Positions 36,101 to 43,860 of a DNA stretch of 64,000 nt are shown here, piece by piece. Numbering within the stretch: the first letter of the stretch is position 1; every line of letters begins with the position of its first letter. The stretch covers positions 62,001 through 126,000 of the forward strand of contig JAKCFM010000002.1 in assembly GCA_025041195.1 (NCBI GenBank), given 5' to 3'. This DNA comes from Halobacteriales archaeon YIM A00013. GTDB lineage: Archaea; Halobacteriota; Halobacteria; Halobacteriales; Haloarculaceae. The notes under the pieces were generated by a model that worked only from the letters and a program-made list of their open reading frames with translations, was not told the DNA's origin and ran no database searches. The translations under genes were made by a program, and so were the position numbers.

Positions 36101-36990
36101 CCGCGACGGGATCCAACGACGGCAACTTCATCGGTGGACGAACGGTCGATATTGCGGTTGATGGCACCGTTGTGGCGACTGACAACGTTCGTCTCAGCCC
36201 GAACGCCACGGATGAGACGTTCGAATTCGGCTATACCATCGCTTCGTGGGGAACCCACGATGTCGTGGTGCGCGACGCAGATGACGATCGTATCCTCGCG
36301 TCGGCCACGGTCACCGTTCGCCCCGGCGATCTCATCGCCGAGTTTAGCGATCCAACCGGCGACGACAACGGTCCCGGTGAGTACATCTACCCGACGAATA
36401 GCGCATTCAGAGCGGGTGCATTCGACCTGCGATCGTTTGTGGTCTACGAATCCGAGACCGCGTATCGCTTTGTGTTCGAAGTGGCGAACCTGTATGATGT
36501 CTTCGGAGGGGAATTCTCGCCACACTATTTTGTCGTCTATCTCAGCGCCTCGGACCAATCTGGCGGCCAGACCACAGAGCTGGGTGATTTGAACGTTCGA
36601 ACAGAGTTCGAAACTGGGTGGCAGTACCGCATCGCAGCGAGCGGATTTGCCCAGAGCGTTGTAGATAAAAATGGCACTGATCTAGGGACTCCCGACACCC
36701 TTGTCGACTTTGACAGAAATATGGTAGTGGTCTCAGTCGAAAAGCAGACACTGAGCAACGTCGATATCGGCACACTATCGGTTGCACCCATCGTTGGGTC
36801 CGAAGAACACGGCGCCTTTCGTCGGATCCAGGAACATGCTGGCAGCTATGCATTTGGTGGGGCAAAAAAGGGAGCAGTCGAGAATGCACCTCGAATCCTC
36901 GACTTGTTGACATCAGAGGGCATCGAACAGGTTGACGCGCTTGACTACGACGCAGAACAACTTGCAACAGTGCCATTCGTTTCTCTCTGA
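33139..36990 (+). CDS. exported GH97 enzyme with inserted carbohydrate-binding domain and glucodextranase-type C-terminal module (paralog 2)
   Basis: A 1283-residue exported enzyme, one of the largest proteins here. The start is GTG 33139 or ATG 33145. The signal YHRRGFLGGLTGLLAAAY is Tat-like. The GH97 sandwich, barrel (GIDSVLVEGWNQGW, MTAHNETAGNLINYE, KPTGKRRTYPNLASTETVK) and inserted CBM35/6-like domain (about 690-810) match paralog 1. After the GH97 C-terminal domain come about 300 extra residues: an Ig-like segment (about 970-1060), then a module starting DLIAEFSDPTGDDNGPGEY that resembles the SLH-like C-terminal binding module of glucodextranases and archaeal pullulanases. That module suggests attachment to the cell envelope or to insoluble glucan. 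It is divergent from the CUT1 operon. Confidence 0.9.
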   Translation: MLMAKQNTTGGDSTSVAAEYHRRGFLGGLTGLLAAAYTMSVPETVAATISNEDDTDTQTISSPDGRIRVTIDVADGVPSYTVTYDGEIYITSSTLGFDFQNQPSFGVAADGTIGTELTVTGSETETTTETWEPVWGQFATVSEPYTVLRLGLVETRQPGRTANLELRVFNDGLGFRVVLSDDFASNGGNTVISSENTQFNFADDYTAWWIKNEMVNPRFEQEYETTPLSGVSSGTRTIRPNDNTLRNGAHTPLTLEASDDAYLSIHEAALTDYATMSLAPQSDDGGTEFAVELAPLPDGTKVSSTPPIMTPWRTVQLGDRPGDLVESSLIALLNDDLEKSVLPTVDGKPDTDWITPRKYIGIWWTMIAGNANWEYKSDVDIEDSGGNPAAYIHGARTERMKRYMKFASENGIDSVLVEGWNQGWDSYPGSGVSMDFDTTYPDFDIKETTEYGQSLTPSVEMTAHNETAGNLINYEEQIQNGGIFEFYEDNHIRSIKNGYVSDPGMGHTGDGGTATMNHHCQIAVNHHELVARAAAANRQLLERHEADKPTGKRRTYPNLASTETVKAQEYDGFGALASDVGRAHHVTLPFTRMLAGPASYQPGIFDITFNDETGGQIQTTRAKQLAMYPSYNAGLQMAADRVEAYIDEQFAVGEYVQAASGVFDGMITADEWRGAFGTTYVPIDPNREPSGSSVSFVVSNVPSAGMYDLHLRYASAPEDNSQRVIDAGGPQATLVVGEGDAATTKSITPDFTTSWDDWQLFTTQIDLQQGENIVAIELNYDDSEGFTGDVGGFNLNTIGVTQPGVGAPFPAGYTDLATDHIENENASPKSAFEFIESVPAGGWDDTTVIDAEIGDYTVIARKKGKEWYVGAMTGADGQAIDVPMDFLGSGNSNSEGHGPRGPKYVAEIYTDGVGGGVDADPETVHTATVLIDPSKTVLASMARSGGTAIHLRPARGREIHELPEYERPTQDLAVTIETEPSFNEPFITATGSNDGNFIGGRTVDIAVDGTVVATDNVRLSPNATDETFEFGYTIASWGTHDVVVRDADDDRILASATVTVRPGDLIAEFSDPTGDDNGPGEYIYPTNSAFRAGAFDLRSFVVYESETAYRFVFEVANLYDVFGGEFSPHYFVVYLSASDQSGGQTTELGDLNVRTEFETGWQYRIAASGFAQSVVDKNGTDLGTPDTLVDFDRNMVVVSVEKQTLSNVDIGTLSVAPIVGSEEHGAFRRIQEHAGSYAFGGAKKGAVENAPRILDLLTSEGIEQVDALDYDAEQLATVPFVSL

Positions 36991-37014
36991 GGATCAAGTC
37001 GAAGAACACTACGT

Positions 37015-37079
37015 ACCGTTGGAGGAGCCAGAAGATCGATCCACCAAACGAGAGATTCTTCACGAGCAGATGAACTCCC
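37015..37079 (+). pseudogene. internal fragment of the IS4-like transposase
   Basis: About 65 bases that translate to PLEEPEDRSTKREIL, matching PLEESDDGPTQREIL of the intact transposase at 49868-51583 (DNA around 50417-50475). Only this internal slice remains, 25 bases after the GH97 stop. Confidence 0.65.
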
Positions 37080-37097
37080 ACCGAGGCGACCGGATCG

Positions 37098-38084
37098 TTA
37101 CTCGCCGGTCCATTCGTAACCCTCCGGTGTCTCACGGAGCGTGTTATCGTTGACCCATGTTTCAACGACCTGTTGTAAGCCCTCTCTGAACGTCGGATAC
37201 ATCGGCTCCCATCCGATTTCGCGCTCAAACATATCGTTCGCTGTCGCCATTGAGTGCGTCAGTAGGCGAACAGCGTCCTTCCCAGCGAGTGGACGTCCGA
37301 GCCACGCTGGAATCCGAAACGGTTTGGGAGCATCCAACTCCTCGGCAAAGGTGCGAATGAACTCTGCGACGGTGACGGGTTCGTTATCGACGACGTGCCA
37401 ACAGCCGGTCACATCTGTCTCGGCGGCATCCGCGAATGCCCGCGCCGCATCGTCTGCATGGAGCAAGGAGAGCTTTGCGTCTTGTCGTCCGAACACGCCC
37501 CCACCGACGATAGGCAGTCTGCGCGACAACAAATTCTGTGCGAACTGGCGAGTTTGTGCGGAATCCGGCGCATAGAAGAACCCACACCGAAGGATACCGA
37601 TATCGAGACCGTGCGTCTGGGCAGCATCGTGAAAAACGTCTTCAGCGTCGGCTGCCGACTGGGTTGTCCGGTCAGGATGACGAGCTGCGTTTTCATCGAA
37701 GAATGAGCCGTCTGGTTGGCGAGCGACCCATACGACACTCGGAAACAGCACTCGTGTCGCACCGGTGTCAACGGCTGCAGCCACGATGTTTCGGCCACCT
37801 TCCACCCGAATACGAGCGTTCTGCTCCCAATCGTCCGCAGTGGGCTTCATCTTTGTGGGGATTTTCGTTGCGGCATGGACGACGACATCCGCATCATCTA
37901 CTGCTACCGATAGCGACTCCTGTTCAAGAACATTGCCACGTCGGGGGATTCCCCCCTGACGCTCTACGAGGTCGTCACCCTTTTCATCGCGGGTGAGGCC
38001 AATGACTTCGTGTCCACGGTCGCAAAGTCGTTCAACGAGTCGGTGGCCGAGCACGCCGGTCGCCCCGGTAATGAATACCTTCAT
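37098..38084 (-). CDS. NAD(P)-dependent epimerase/dehydratase (extended SDR)
   Basis: A 328-residue extended short-chain dehydrogenase. The nucleotide-binding motif KVFITGATGVLGHRLVERL is at the N-terminus, DADVVVHAATKIPTK follows near residue 65, and the C-terminal part carries the substrate region with EPVTVAEFIRTFAEEL. The usual YxxxK catalytic pair is not evident at its expected place; VWVARQPDGSFFDENAA occupies that region, as in atypical SDRs. The substrate is therefore uncertain (sugar nucleotide, or a small ketone). It is convergent with GH97 enzyme 2, separated from it by a transposase fragment. Confidence 0.85.
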   Translation of the reverse strand: MKVFITGATGVLGHRLVERLCDRGHEVIGLTRDEKGDDLVERQGGIPRRGNVLEQESLSVAVDDADVVVHAATKIPTKMKPTADDWEQNARIRVEGGRNIVAAAVDTGATRVLFPSVVWVARQPDGSFFDENAARHPDRTTQSAADAEDVFHDAAQTHGLDIGILRCGFFYAPDSAQTRQFAQNLLSRRLPIVGGGVFGRQDAKLSLLHADDAARAFADAAETDVTGCWHVVDNEPVTVAEFIRTFAEELDAPKPFRIPAWLGRPLAGKDAVRLLTHSMATANDMFEREIGWEPMYPTFREGLQQVVETWVNDNTLRETPEGYEWTGE

Positions 38085-38173
38085 TTCAGTCGTCTGTATG
38101 AGGCTGCCACCTGAACCGTATCTGCAGGCTATATATGGAGGATTTATACCATCGCGCGTGCATCCGCCGAAAT

Positions 38174-38830
38174 ATGAAGCGTGTTCGGCTGACGATTCGG
38201 CCCGCTGAGACAGCTATTCATCCGGGATATGCTCTTAGCGCAGGCGGGGCGGAGTATCTCTCAACTGTCGAGTTAATAAACTGGAATCTGACAAATACAC
38301 CGATAGGACTCTTGTTTCGCATTGAAGGGGATCGAGAGGCGTACACGGCCGACCTTGATGAGCTTTCGCAGGTCGTCAGCTACGATGTCACACCCATCGA
38401 CGAGACTACTTTCTATATCTACATTCGGGATTCCACTACACCGACAACAAAGCAACTGATTGAGACATTGTTTACCCGGGGGAGCCTCATCATGGTATCT
38501 CCTATTGAGTTTCTTCGAGACGGGAGACTCGCTATAACGGTCGTTGGACCTGCATCGGAGATTCAGGCTGCAGTAGAAGCGGTTCCGACTGGTATCGAAT
38601 CAGAAATTGCAGAAGTTGGTGGATCGCAGGTGAGTCAAGAGGCCGTTGCTGCGCAGTTGAGTGACCGTCAGCATGCGGCTATCGTGGCTGGAATCAATGC
38701 GGGATATTACGAAATTCCACGTCAGGCGACCCATGCGGACGTGGCTGCGGCGATCGGCTGTGCATCCAGTACCGCTTCAGAGCATCTGAGAAAGGCCGAA
38801 TCAAAACTTATTACAGCGTTGTTCTCATAA
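38174..38830 (+). CDS. bacterio-opsin activator-like HTH-10 transcriptional regulator
   Basis: A 218-residue haloarchaeal regulator of the Bat/HTH-10 type. The frame opens earlier at 38135, but ATG 38174 (MKRVRLTIRPAE) gives the usual start. The N-terminal part is the Bat-type sensory domain; the C-terminal HTH is QLSDRQHAAIVAGINAGYY, then THADVAAAIGCASSTASEHL and RKAESKLI. It is divergent from the epimerase, with 89 bases between, and may regulate it. A 60-base remnant of a similar HTH end is found at 60411-60473. Confidence 0.88.
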   Translation: MKRVRLTIRPAETAIHPGYALSAGGAEYLSTVELINWNLTNTPIGLLFRIEGDREAYTADLDELSQVVSYDVTPIDETTFYIYIRDSTTPTTKQLIETLFTRGSLIMVSPIEFLRDGRLAITVVGPASEIQAAVEAVPTGIESEIAEVGGSQVSQEAVAAQLSDRQHAAIVAGINAGYYEIPRQATHADVAAAIGCASSTASEHLRKAESKLITALFS

Positions 38831-38927
38831 TATTTCAATCAATTGCAATGTGTGATTGATAACTTAATTTCGTGCATACAAAATCCATCTGCCTGACTTC
38901 AGGTAGTGACCGTCAAGAGATCTAGGG

Positions 38928-39125
38928 AGGCTACAAACAGAGCAAGCGGTTCATGACGAAAACAACATTGAAGGACTTTGTGTTGCGGTTTTTCCACTTC
39001 ACGTTCGCTTGCTTGCTGTACTCGCACTAGTGATTGACCAATCACCTGGTACAGGTGTTTGTTACGGACTCCCCCGGCGATGACCCGTGAGTGACGATGC
39101 ACAATTTGCTGACGTCGATGGAAAA
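38928..39125 (+). pseudogene. C-terminal fragment of the IS4-like transposase, with right-end DNA
   Basis: Matches the last 65 codons of the intact transposase: AGCGGTTCATGACGAAAAC... corresponds to 51379-51570. The reading frame is lost (stops and a shortened tryptophan-rich stretch). Some similarity to the intact element's 3' flank continues past the end. Nothing else is supported in 38831-39336. Confidence 0.75.
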
Positions 39126-39336
39126 GTGCACTGGGATTGGGTAGTTACGTTGTTCACTCCACATTCGAGCGCTCGGGGAGCTACAGGTCTCTCCCTCAAA
39201 CTCCGAAATAATACTATTTTGATTAATATGGCTAGAATATGAGTGAATTATTACTAACTTGGCCAGAATTGAGTGGGTATCACGCATTGATTGAGAAAAT
39301 AAGACGATGATTCTCAACTTCACTTGAATTATGACA

Positions 39337-39744
39337 CTATTCACAAATTGGGAGGAGCTCCGGCCAGTTGGTCCACACGACGACACAGCTCAATGACAGT
39401 GCTGCGATCCAGCTAAGGCTAGCTTTCACGGTGTAATAGATCGTCCCACCTGTTCGGCCATCTATCATCACCGGATTGAGAAGTGTCAGTCCAAAGAATA
39501 CGAGTAACATTGTGAGGGCAAATGCCCAGACCGTACGCAATCGAACGTCGGGATACCACCACTGCACAATGTAGGTCGCACCAACTGCGACAAGCATACT
39601 GATCCCGCTTACTGGCTGATTGGGAAGGGCTACATCGAGGACCATTGCAACTCCATTTCCCAGCGAGTATTCGAACGCGAACCAGAGTGCGAGGACCCGG
39701 CCAAAGCCATTGAATTCGTTCTGCAGGCGGTTGAGCACACTCAT
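39337..39744 (-). CDS. hypothetical four-helix membrane protein
   Basis: A 135-residue protein with about four hydrophobic segments (VLALWFAFEYSLGNGV, MLVAVGATYIVQWWY, VWAFALTMLLVFFGLTLL, ASLSWIAALSLSCVVVW). The start ATG overlaps the stop of the PQQ-propeller gene as ATGA, so the pair is translationally coupled and may act together at the membrane. The family is not recognised. Confidence 0.7.
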   Translation of the reverse strand: MSVLNRLQNEFNGFGRVLALWFAFEYSLGNGVAMVLDVALPNQPVSGISMLVAVGATYIVQWWYPDVRLRTVWAFALTMLLVFFGLTLLNPVMIDGRTGGTIYYTVKASLSWIAALSLSCVVVWTNWPELLPICE

Positions 39745-40943
39745 TGGGACGTGAGGGCGTAGAGTGTCTGGTCGACAGCGAGATACACAGTTCCACCAGC
39801 AATAATCGGTGAAGTACTTACTGTCCCTGGGTTGGATATTGTCACTCGGAACCGTTCGTTCCCAGTTGTACTGTCGAGTGCGGCGAGTCCATCTTCGAGC
39901 CCAACGTAGAGCGTTCTATCGGTGAGTGTCGGTATACCCACAACGCCGGAAAGATTGACACGCCACCGTAACTCGCCGCTTTCTGCATCAAGCGCATGGA
40001 CGCTGTCATTGCGCACAAAATACACTATTGACCCATCGGATACCGGTTCAATGTTGGCGTTATTGGTCCCGAGTGGGTACGACCAGCGGGTGCTCCCGTC
40101 CGTAAGATTCAGCGCATACAGTGGTCCGGTCCCACAGTAGACGATCCCATTCGCGATACACAGGCTGGGCCGATAAAGGGGATTACTGATCTCAATCGAT
40201 CGTTTCCACTCTCTCGCTCCGGTGGAAACATCAATAGCACCGATCGACTGATCGTGGTCAATGACCTGCCCAACGACGTACTCTTGGGCGTAGGCATATG
40301 GGCGAATCCCCTGGCTCGGCTCTGTTTTCCAGCGTTTGAGTCCCGAGTTGACATCGATGGCTATGAGGCTGCCGTTGTCACCGATCCCTGTGACGGCGTA
40401 CACGGCATTGCCGACAAGGAGTATCGATCTAACATTGCCTCTCAATGTAAGCTTCCATCGTGCACTCCCATCTGTCTGATCGACAGCATACAGATTTGGG
40501 AAGGAGCCAAGGAGCAACTGCCCGCCTCCGAGGCTAGGGCCGGCCTTGACCACGAGTGGCTTATCGTAGTCGAGCAACGTTCCGAAGCTCTCCGTTTGCC
40601 AGCGTCGCTTTCCCGTTTCAGCAGTGACTGCGGTCAGCGTGTGTTCGGTTGCGGCGTACACTGTCTCCGTTGAACAGACAAGCTGTGACACATATTCGTC
40701 CCCGACAGCGACCGTAGCTTGCCATGAGATGTCTGGTGTCTGTATCGGTCCGTCTACATCTGGCGCGTAGCCTGTTCGTGCTGGGTCATACCGGTCCATC
40801 GGCCATGATCCGGCGGAGGTCTGTGTGGGTAGATTGGGAGCACTTTTGAACCATTGTTTTGGAAGCGTAACACTACCGATCGTTGCGCCAACACCGACAG
40901 CGAGTGCTTGCCGGCGGGTGATGGGGGACCTGTTTCGAGACAT
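39741..40943 (-). CDS. exported PQQ-like beta-propeller repeat protein
   Basis: A 400-residue protein with a Tat-type N-terminus (SPITRRQALAVGVGATIGS). The ATG at 40943 is chosen over 40982, which only adds a non-signal leader. The rest is a series of blades of the PQQ-enzyme/WD-like type, each with a pattern such as VYAATEHTLTAVTAETGKRRW, AVDQTDGSARWKL and YALNLTDGSTRWSYPL, about seven in all. There are no obvious catalytic residues of quinoprotein dehydrogenases, so it is more likely a binding or assembly scaffold outside the cell. It is coupled to the membrane protein that follows. Confidence 0.85.
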   Translation of the reverse strand: MSRNRSPITRRQALAVGVGATIGSVTLPKQWFKSAPNLPTQTSAGSWPMDRYDPARTGYAPDVDGPIQTPDISWQATVAVGDEYVSQLVCSTETVYAATEHTLTAVTAETGKRRWQTESFGTLLDYDKPLVVKAGPSLGGGQLLLGSFPNLYAVDQTDGSARWKLTLRGNVRSILLVGNAVYAVTGIGDNGSLIAIDVNSGLKRWKTEPSQGIRPYAYAQEYVVGQVIDHDQSIGAIDVSTGAREWKRSIEISNPLYRPSLCIANGIVYCGTGPLYALNLTDGSTRWSYPLGTNNANIEPVSDGSIVYFVRNDSVHALDAESGELRWRVNLSGVVGIPTLTDRTLYVGLEDGLAALDSTTGNERFRVTISNPGTVSTSPIIAGGTVYLAVDQTLYALTSQ

Positions 40944-41182
40944 TATGAAATGCGCCCGTTGCGATGTGAGATGGTTGTACATTTAGGTGTTCGTGGTACA
41001 GGTACGGACGTCTCCTCGTCACGACAACCACACGGATGTGGGGGCAATGCGGTAGGATTCGGTTGTCTGGAATCCGTTTGAGGTATCGAGTTCAAAATGA
41101 CGAACAACTACATACTCCACAACTTCTACTTCCCGTTTCGATCATCTGTGTTATAGTGACTGACAAGAAATTGAAGTTGGGT

Positions 41183-41365
41183 ACAAACAGAGCAAGCGGT
41201 TCATGGCGAAAACGACTTCAAAAGACTTCGTCCTTCGATTTTTCCACTTCGCATTCGACTGCTTGCTACTCTCTATGGCGATTGATCGATCACCTGGTAC
41301 AGGTGTTCTTTACGGACTCCTCCGGCGATGACCCGTGGGTGACGATGCATGATGTGCTTACCTCA
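41183..41365 (+). pseudogene. C-terminal fragment of the IS4-like transposase (second copy)
   Basis: Matches 51374-51560 of the intact copy: KRFMAKTTSKDFVLRFFHFA can be read, followed by a frameshift in the YSLWRLIDH region. It begins in the same place as the fragment at 38928 but is less decayed. The remaining DNA of 40944-41522 holds no other gene; a minus-strand open stretch near 41372-41522 is noted in the findings. Confidence 0.78.
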
Positions 41366-41522
41366 CTGAAAATATACTTTGGACGTGCCCATCCATCTTT
41401 GACACGACACCGCCCCGCCAGGGCTGCTAATTGTGACTGATCATTCTCTATCCGACCGAAAATCTGAATGGCATCTATGATATCACCCTCCATTTTGAGC
41501 GAGAATCTCACGATTTGGTTGT

Positions 41523-42659
41523 CTACCTCTTTAGCGACCGGAAGAAGGTGTGGATGTCGTCGGCAACCAATTCGGGGGCTTCCCATTCCAAAAAGTGACC
41601 GCCTTGAGATGTCTCCGTCCACTGTTCCACTTGGTAGAACCGCTCACTCCACTCACGAGGGTTTGGGAGAATATCATTCTGAGCCATCAGTATCCCAGTA
41701 GGTACTTCAACACGTCCCTGGTTTCCTGGGTTGTGGAGTGACTCATAATATAAACGAATCGACGAATTGATTGTTTCAGTCGTCCAGTATATTGTTAGGT
41801 TGGTGAGCATTTCGTCCTTAGTGAACGCATTCTCTACGTCACCGCCGCAGTCGCTCCAGGCCCGAAACTTCTCGACGATCCACGCTGCAAGTCCTGCCGG
41901 GGAATCATTCAACCCGTAGGCAAGAGTTTGCGGTTTCGTTGCGTGTTCCAGTGCATATGCACCTTCTTGTTCTAACCAACGCTGGTTGTCCTCTACGTGT
42001 TCTTGCTCTTTCTCCGTCAAGTTCTCGGGCTCTTCACCCAAATACGGGCTTGTTCCAGCCAAGTGGATCCCGATTACCGATTCTGGATTGCTCAATCCAA
42101 GTTGCTGACTCACGCTGGCACCAAGGTCGCTGCCACGTAGTGCATAGCGATCATAGCCAAGTTCATCAGCCATCAGTGTGGAAAATAAATCTGCGATACG
42201 ACTGGCGCTCATGCCGCGCTCGGTTGGTCGATCCGAAAAGCCATACCCTGGCAGTGACGGGATGACAACATCAAACGAACTAGTTTCCTCATTACCATCC
42301 GTTTCAGGATTAGTCAGTAATGGAATGATGTCCAGCATTTGGATGAACGAGCTGGGCCAACCATGATTAAGAAGAAGCGGAGTGGAGTTATCACCACTCC
42401 CGTGTTCATGAATAAAATGAATGCCGAACCCATCAACTTCGGCGCGATAGTGGTCAAACTGATTGATTGATCTCTCCTGTTCACGCCAGTCGAAATCATT
42501 CTGCCAGTATTCTATCAACTCCTTCATGTAGCTTAGATTCGTACCGTACTCCCACTCTGCCCCCGATATCTCATCTGGCCACCGAGTATTCGCGAGGTGC
42601 GCTTGCATATCGTCAAGCGTTTCCTGTGGAACGTGCACGTCAAAGGGGGTTACAGTCAT
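41523..42659 (-). CDS. epoxide hydrolase (alpha/beta-hydrolase fold)
   Basis: A 378-residue epoxide hydrolase. The N-terminal family domain (PFDVHVPQETLDDMQAHLAN) precedes the alpha/beta-hydrolase core. The oxyanion motif is LLLNHGWPSSF near residue 97. The nucleophile is the Asp of YALRGSDLGASVSQQ near residue 177, and the catalytic His lies in TSQGGHFLEWEAPE near the end. Lid tyrosines are available in the middle region. It would hydrate an epoxide or a similar strained ring to a diol; the natural substrate is unknown. The protein appears complete, although both flanks are mobile-element debris. Confidence 0.9.
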   Translation of the reverse strand: MTVTPFDVHVPQETLDDMQAHLANTRWPDEISGAEWEYGTNLSYMKELIEYWQNDFDWREQERSINQFDHYRAEVDGFGIHFIHEHGSGDNSTPLLLNHGWPSSFIQMLDIIPLLTNPETDGNEETSSFDVVIPSLPGYGFSDRPTERGMSASRIADLFSTLMADELGYDRYALRGSDLGASVSQQLGLSNPESVIGIHLAGTSPYLGEEPENLTEKEQEHVEDNQRWLEQEGAYALEHATKPQTLAYGLNDSPAGLAAWIVEKFRAWSDCGGDVENAFTKDEMLTNLTIYWTTETINSSIRLYYESLHNPGNQGRVEVPTGILMAQNDILPNPREWSERFYQVEQWTETSQGGHFLEWEAPELVADDIHTFFRSLKR

Positions 42660-43117
42660 GTTGGAATCACCGAAAGGGTCTCAAGTTTCTCATTTTCACG
42701 GAACTGAATGTTGGCCAATGGTAGTGTACTGAATTGTGGCGCGTTGACGCTCTAACCTGGTAACTCCGGTTTTTTTTAAATCGCTTCGAGTTGAGTCTTT
42801 CTCGGGTAATTGTTTCTCCATAGCTACTAGTAAGGGAGTCTCCCGGGCATAAATATTAGCTAAAATATGTTTTTAATAGCTGTCAAAGAGCAATCGTTCA
42901 TCGAGTGTGTTCGTATTGTAGTATTACATTCATATAACCGGTGGTGCAACGGGGTCAGTTTATGTCCTCTGTTGAACGGCGAACAGCGATGCTCTTCGTC
43001 CTTGCGGGTTTTCATCATGTAGGCGATTGTGTCACTCGCGCCACCAGCTTAAGTTGTGAGCGTCAATTGTTGAGAATCGAGTATCAGATACACTGATCAC
43101 CTAGAAACCACCAAGAG
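42660..43117. other. spacer with one doubtful 44-codon ORF
   Basis: 458 bases. A run of eight T at about 42770 could end transcription. A short plus-strand frame (42962-43096) begins MSSVERRTAMLFVLAGFHHV, which resembles the start of a small membrane protein, but it lacks a full domain and may be a remnant. Nothing else is seen. Confidence 0.3.
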
Positions 43118-43331
43118 ATGAACCGAACACCCGTCTCCTCCAGCAACCTTCGAAGTGTCGGCTACGACTCCGCAACAAGTACCCTGGAAATCGAGTTTCA
43201 CAGTGGGGCGCGTGTACCAGTACTTCAGCGTCCCCGAATCGGTCTACAACGGTTTGATGAACGCCGCATCACACGGCAAATACCATCACCGACGCATCAA
43301 GGACAAGTTTCCGTATGAGCGGCTCCGATAA
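43118..43331 (+). pseudogene. KTSC-domain small protein with one-base frameshift
   Basis: Starts MNRTPVSSSNLRSVGYDSAT, the typical opening of KTSC proteins. After EIEFHSG the frame is shifted; the rest (VYQYFSVPESVYNGLMNAAS, ending KDKFPYERLR) continues in another frame to TAA 43329-43331. The break is a run of four G near 43205-43208. Deleting one G gives HSGRVYQYFSVP, so this is a one-base insertion or a sequencing error. KTSC domains are small RNA- or protein-binding modules. Confidence 0.75.
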
Positions 43332-43452
43332 CACTGACCCGTTCGGATTTGAGCAGCCGGAATTTGATCCCTCAGAAGCGTCATACGGATCGAAAACGAG
43401 GAACTCGCTGATCTTTCAGACCAAGAGTTAAATCGTCTTGAACGAGACTTTG
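43315..43452 (+). pseudogene. truncated small acidic protein overlapping the KTSC gene end
   Basis: Begins MSGSDNTDPFGFEQPEFDPS, overlapping the KTSC stop. After SEAS the expected continuation (RIENEELADLSDQELNRLER) lies in another frame, so there is a frameshift near 43385. At about 43452 it runs into the inverted monooxygenase-like remnant and is cut off. The family is not recognised. Confidence 0.5.
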
Positions 43453-43589
43453 TCACCCTCAGGAGTGTTCCACGTTCGATTGCCCAGATACCCATCAGTG
43501 TTCTCGGCAGCCGTCTGTATCACGTCGTTTAACTCGTGGAATTCACTGTCGTATTCCCCTGGATCAAGGCCAAATGTAACGAGATACAT
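43453..43589 (-). pseudogene. truncated duplicate of the monooxygenase-like gene at 8907-9227
   Basis: Encodes MYLVTFGLDPGEYDSEF and AENTDGYLGNRTWNTPEGD, nearly identical to the first 45 residues of the gene at 8907-9227, then breaks off. The upstream palindrome and about 20 further bases of flank are also duplicated, so the copied segment runs to about 43630. Confidence 0.85.
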
Positions 43590-43593
43590 TGAT

Positions 43594-43607
43594 ATGAGTA
43601 TACTCAT
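43594..43607. promoter_or_regulatory. compensated palindrome upstream of the truncated duplicate
   Basis: ATGAGTATACTCAT is a perfect 14-bp palindrome. The counterpart at 9231-9246 reads ATGCGTATACGCAT in its core. Both differences are complementary, keeping the symmetry. Confidence 0.6.
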
Positions 43608-43860
43608 CACGAGGATAAGACGATTCTCTTCTAGGTATGGGGTGACCCGAAACGAATGTCCGATGGTTCGGTCTCATCGTCGTCTACTACTATCTGGCCG
43701 TTGCTAGATACAACGTAAGCCATCTCTTGCGCCGTTTGATTGTATAACCCTACCAAAATCTGCAGATCTAAGTATCGGTGCTGGGAATTCTTGTTATGGG
43801 CGCTTCGATTGTATTGCCGATAAGCGATGTAACGAAACTGTGTTTCACGGTGATCCGCCA

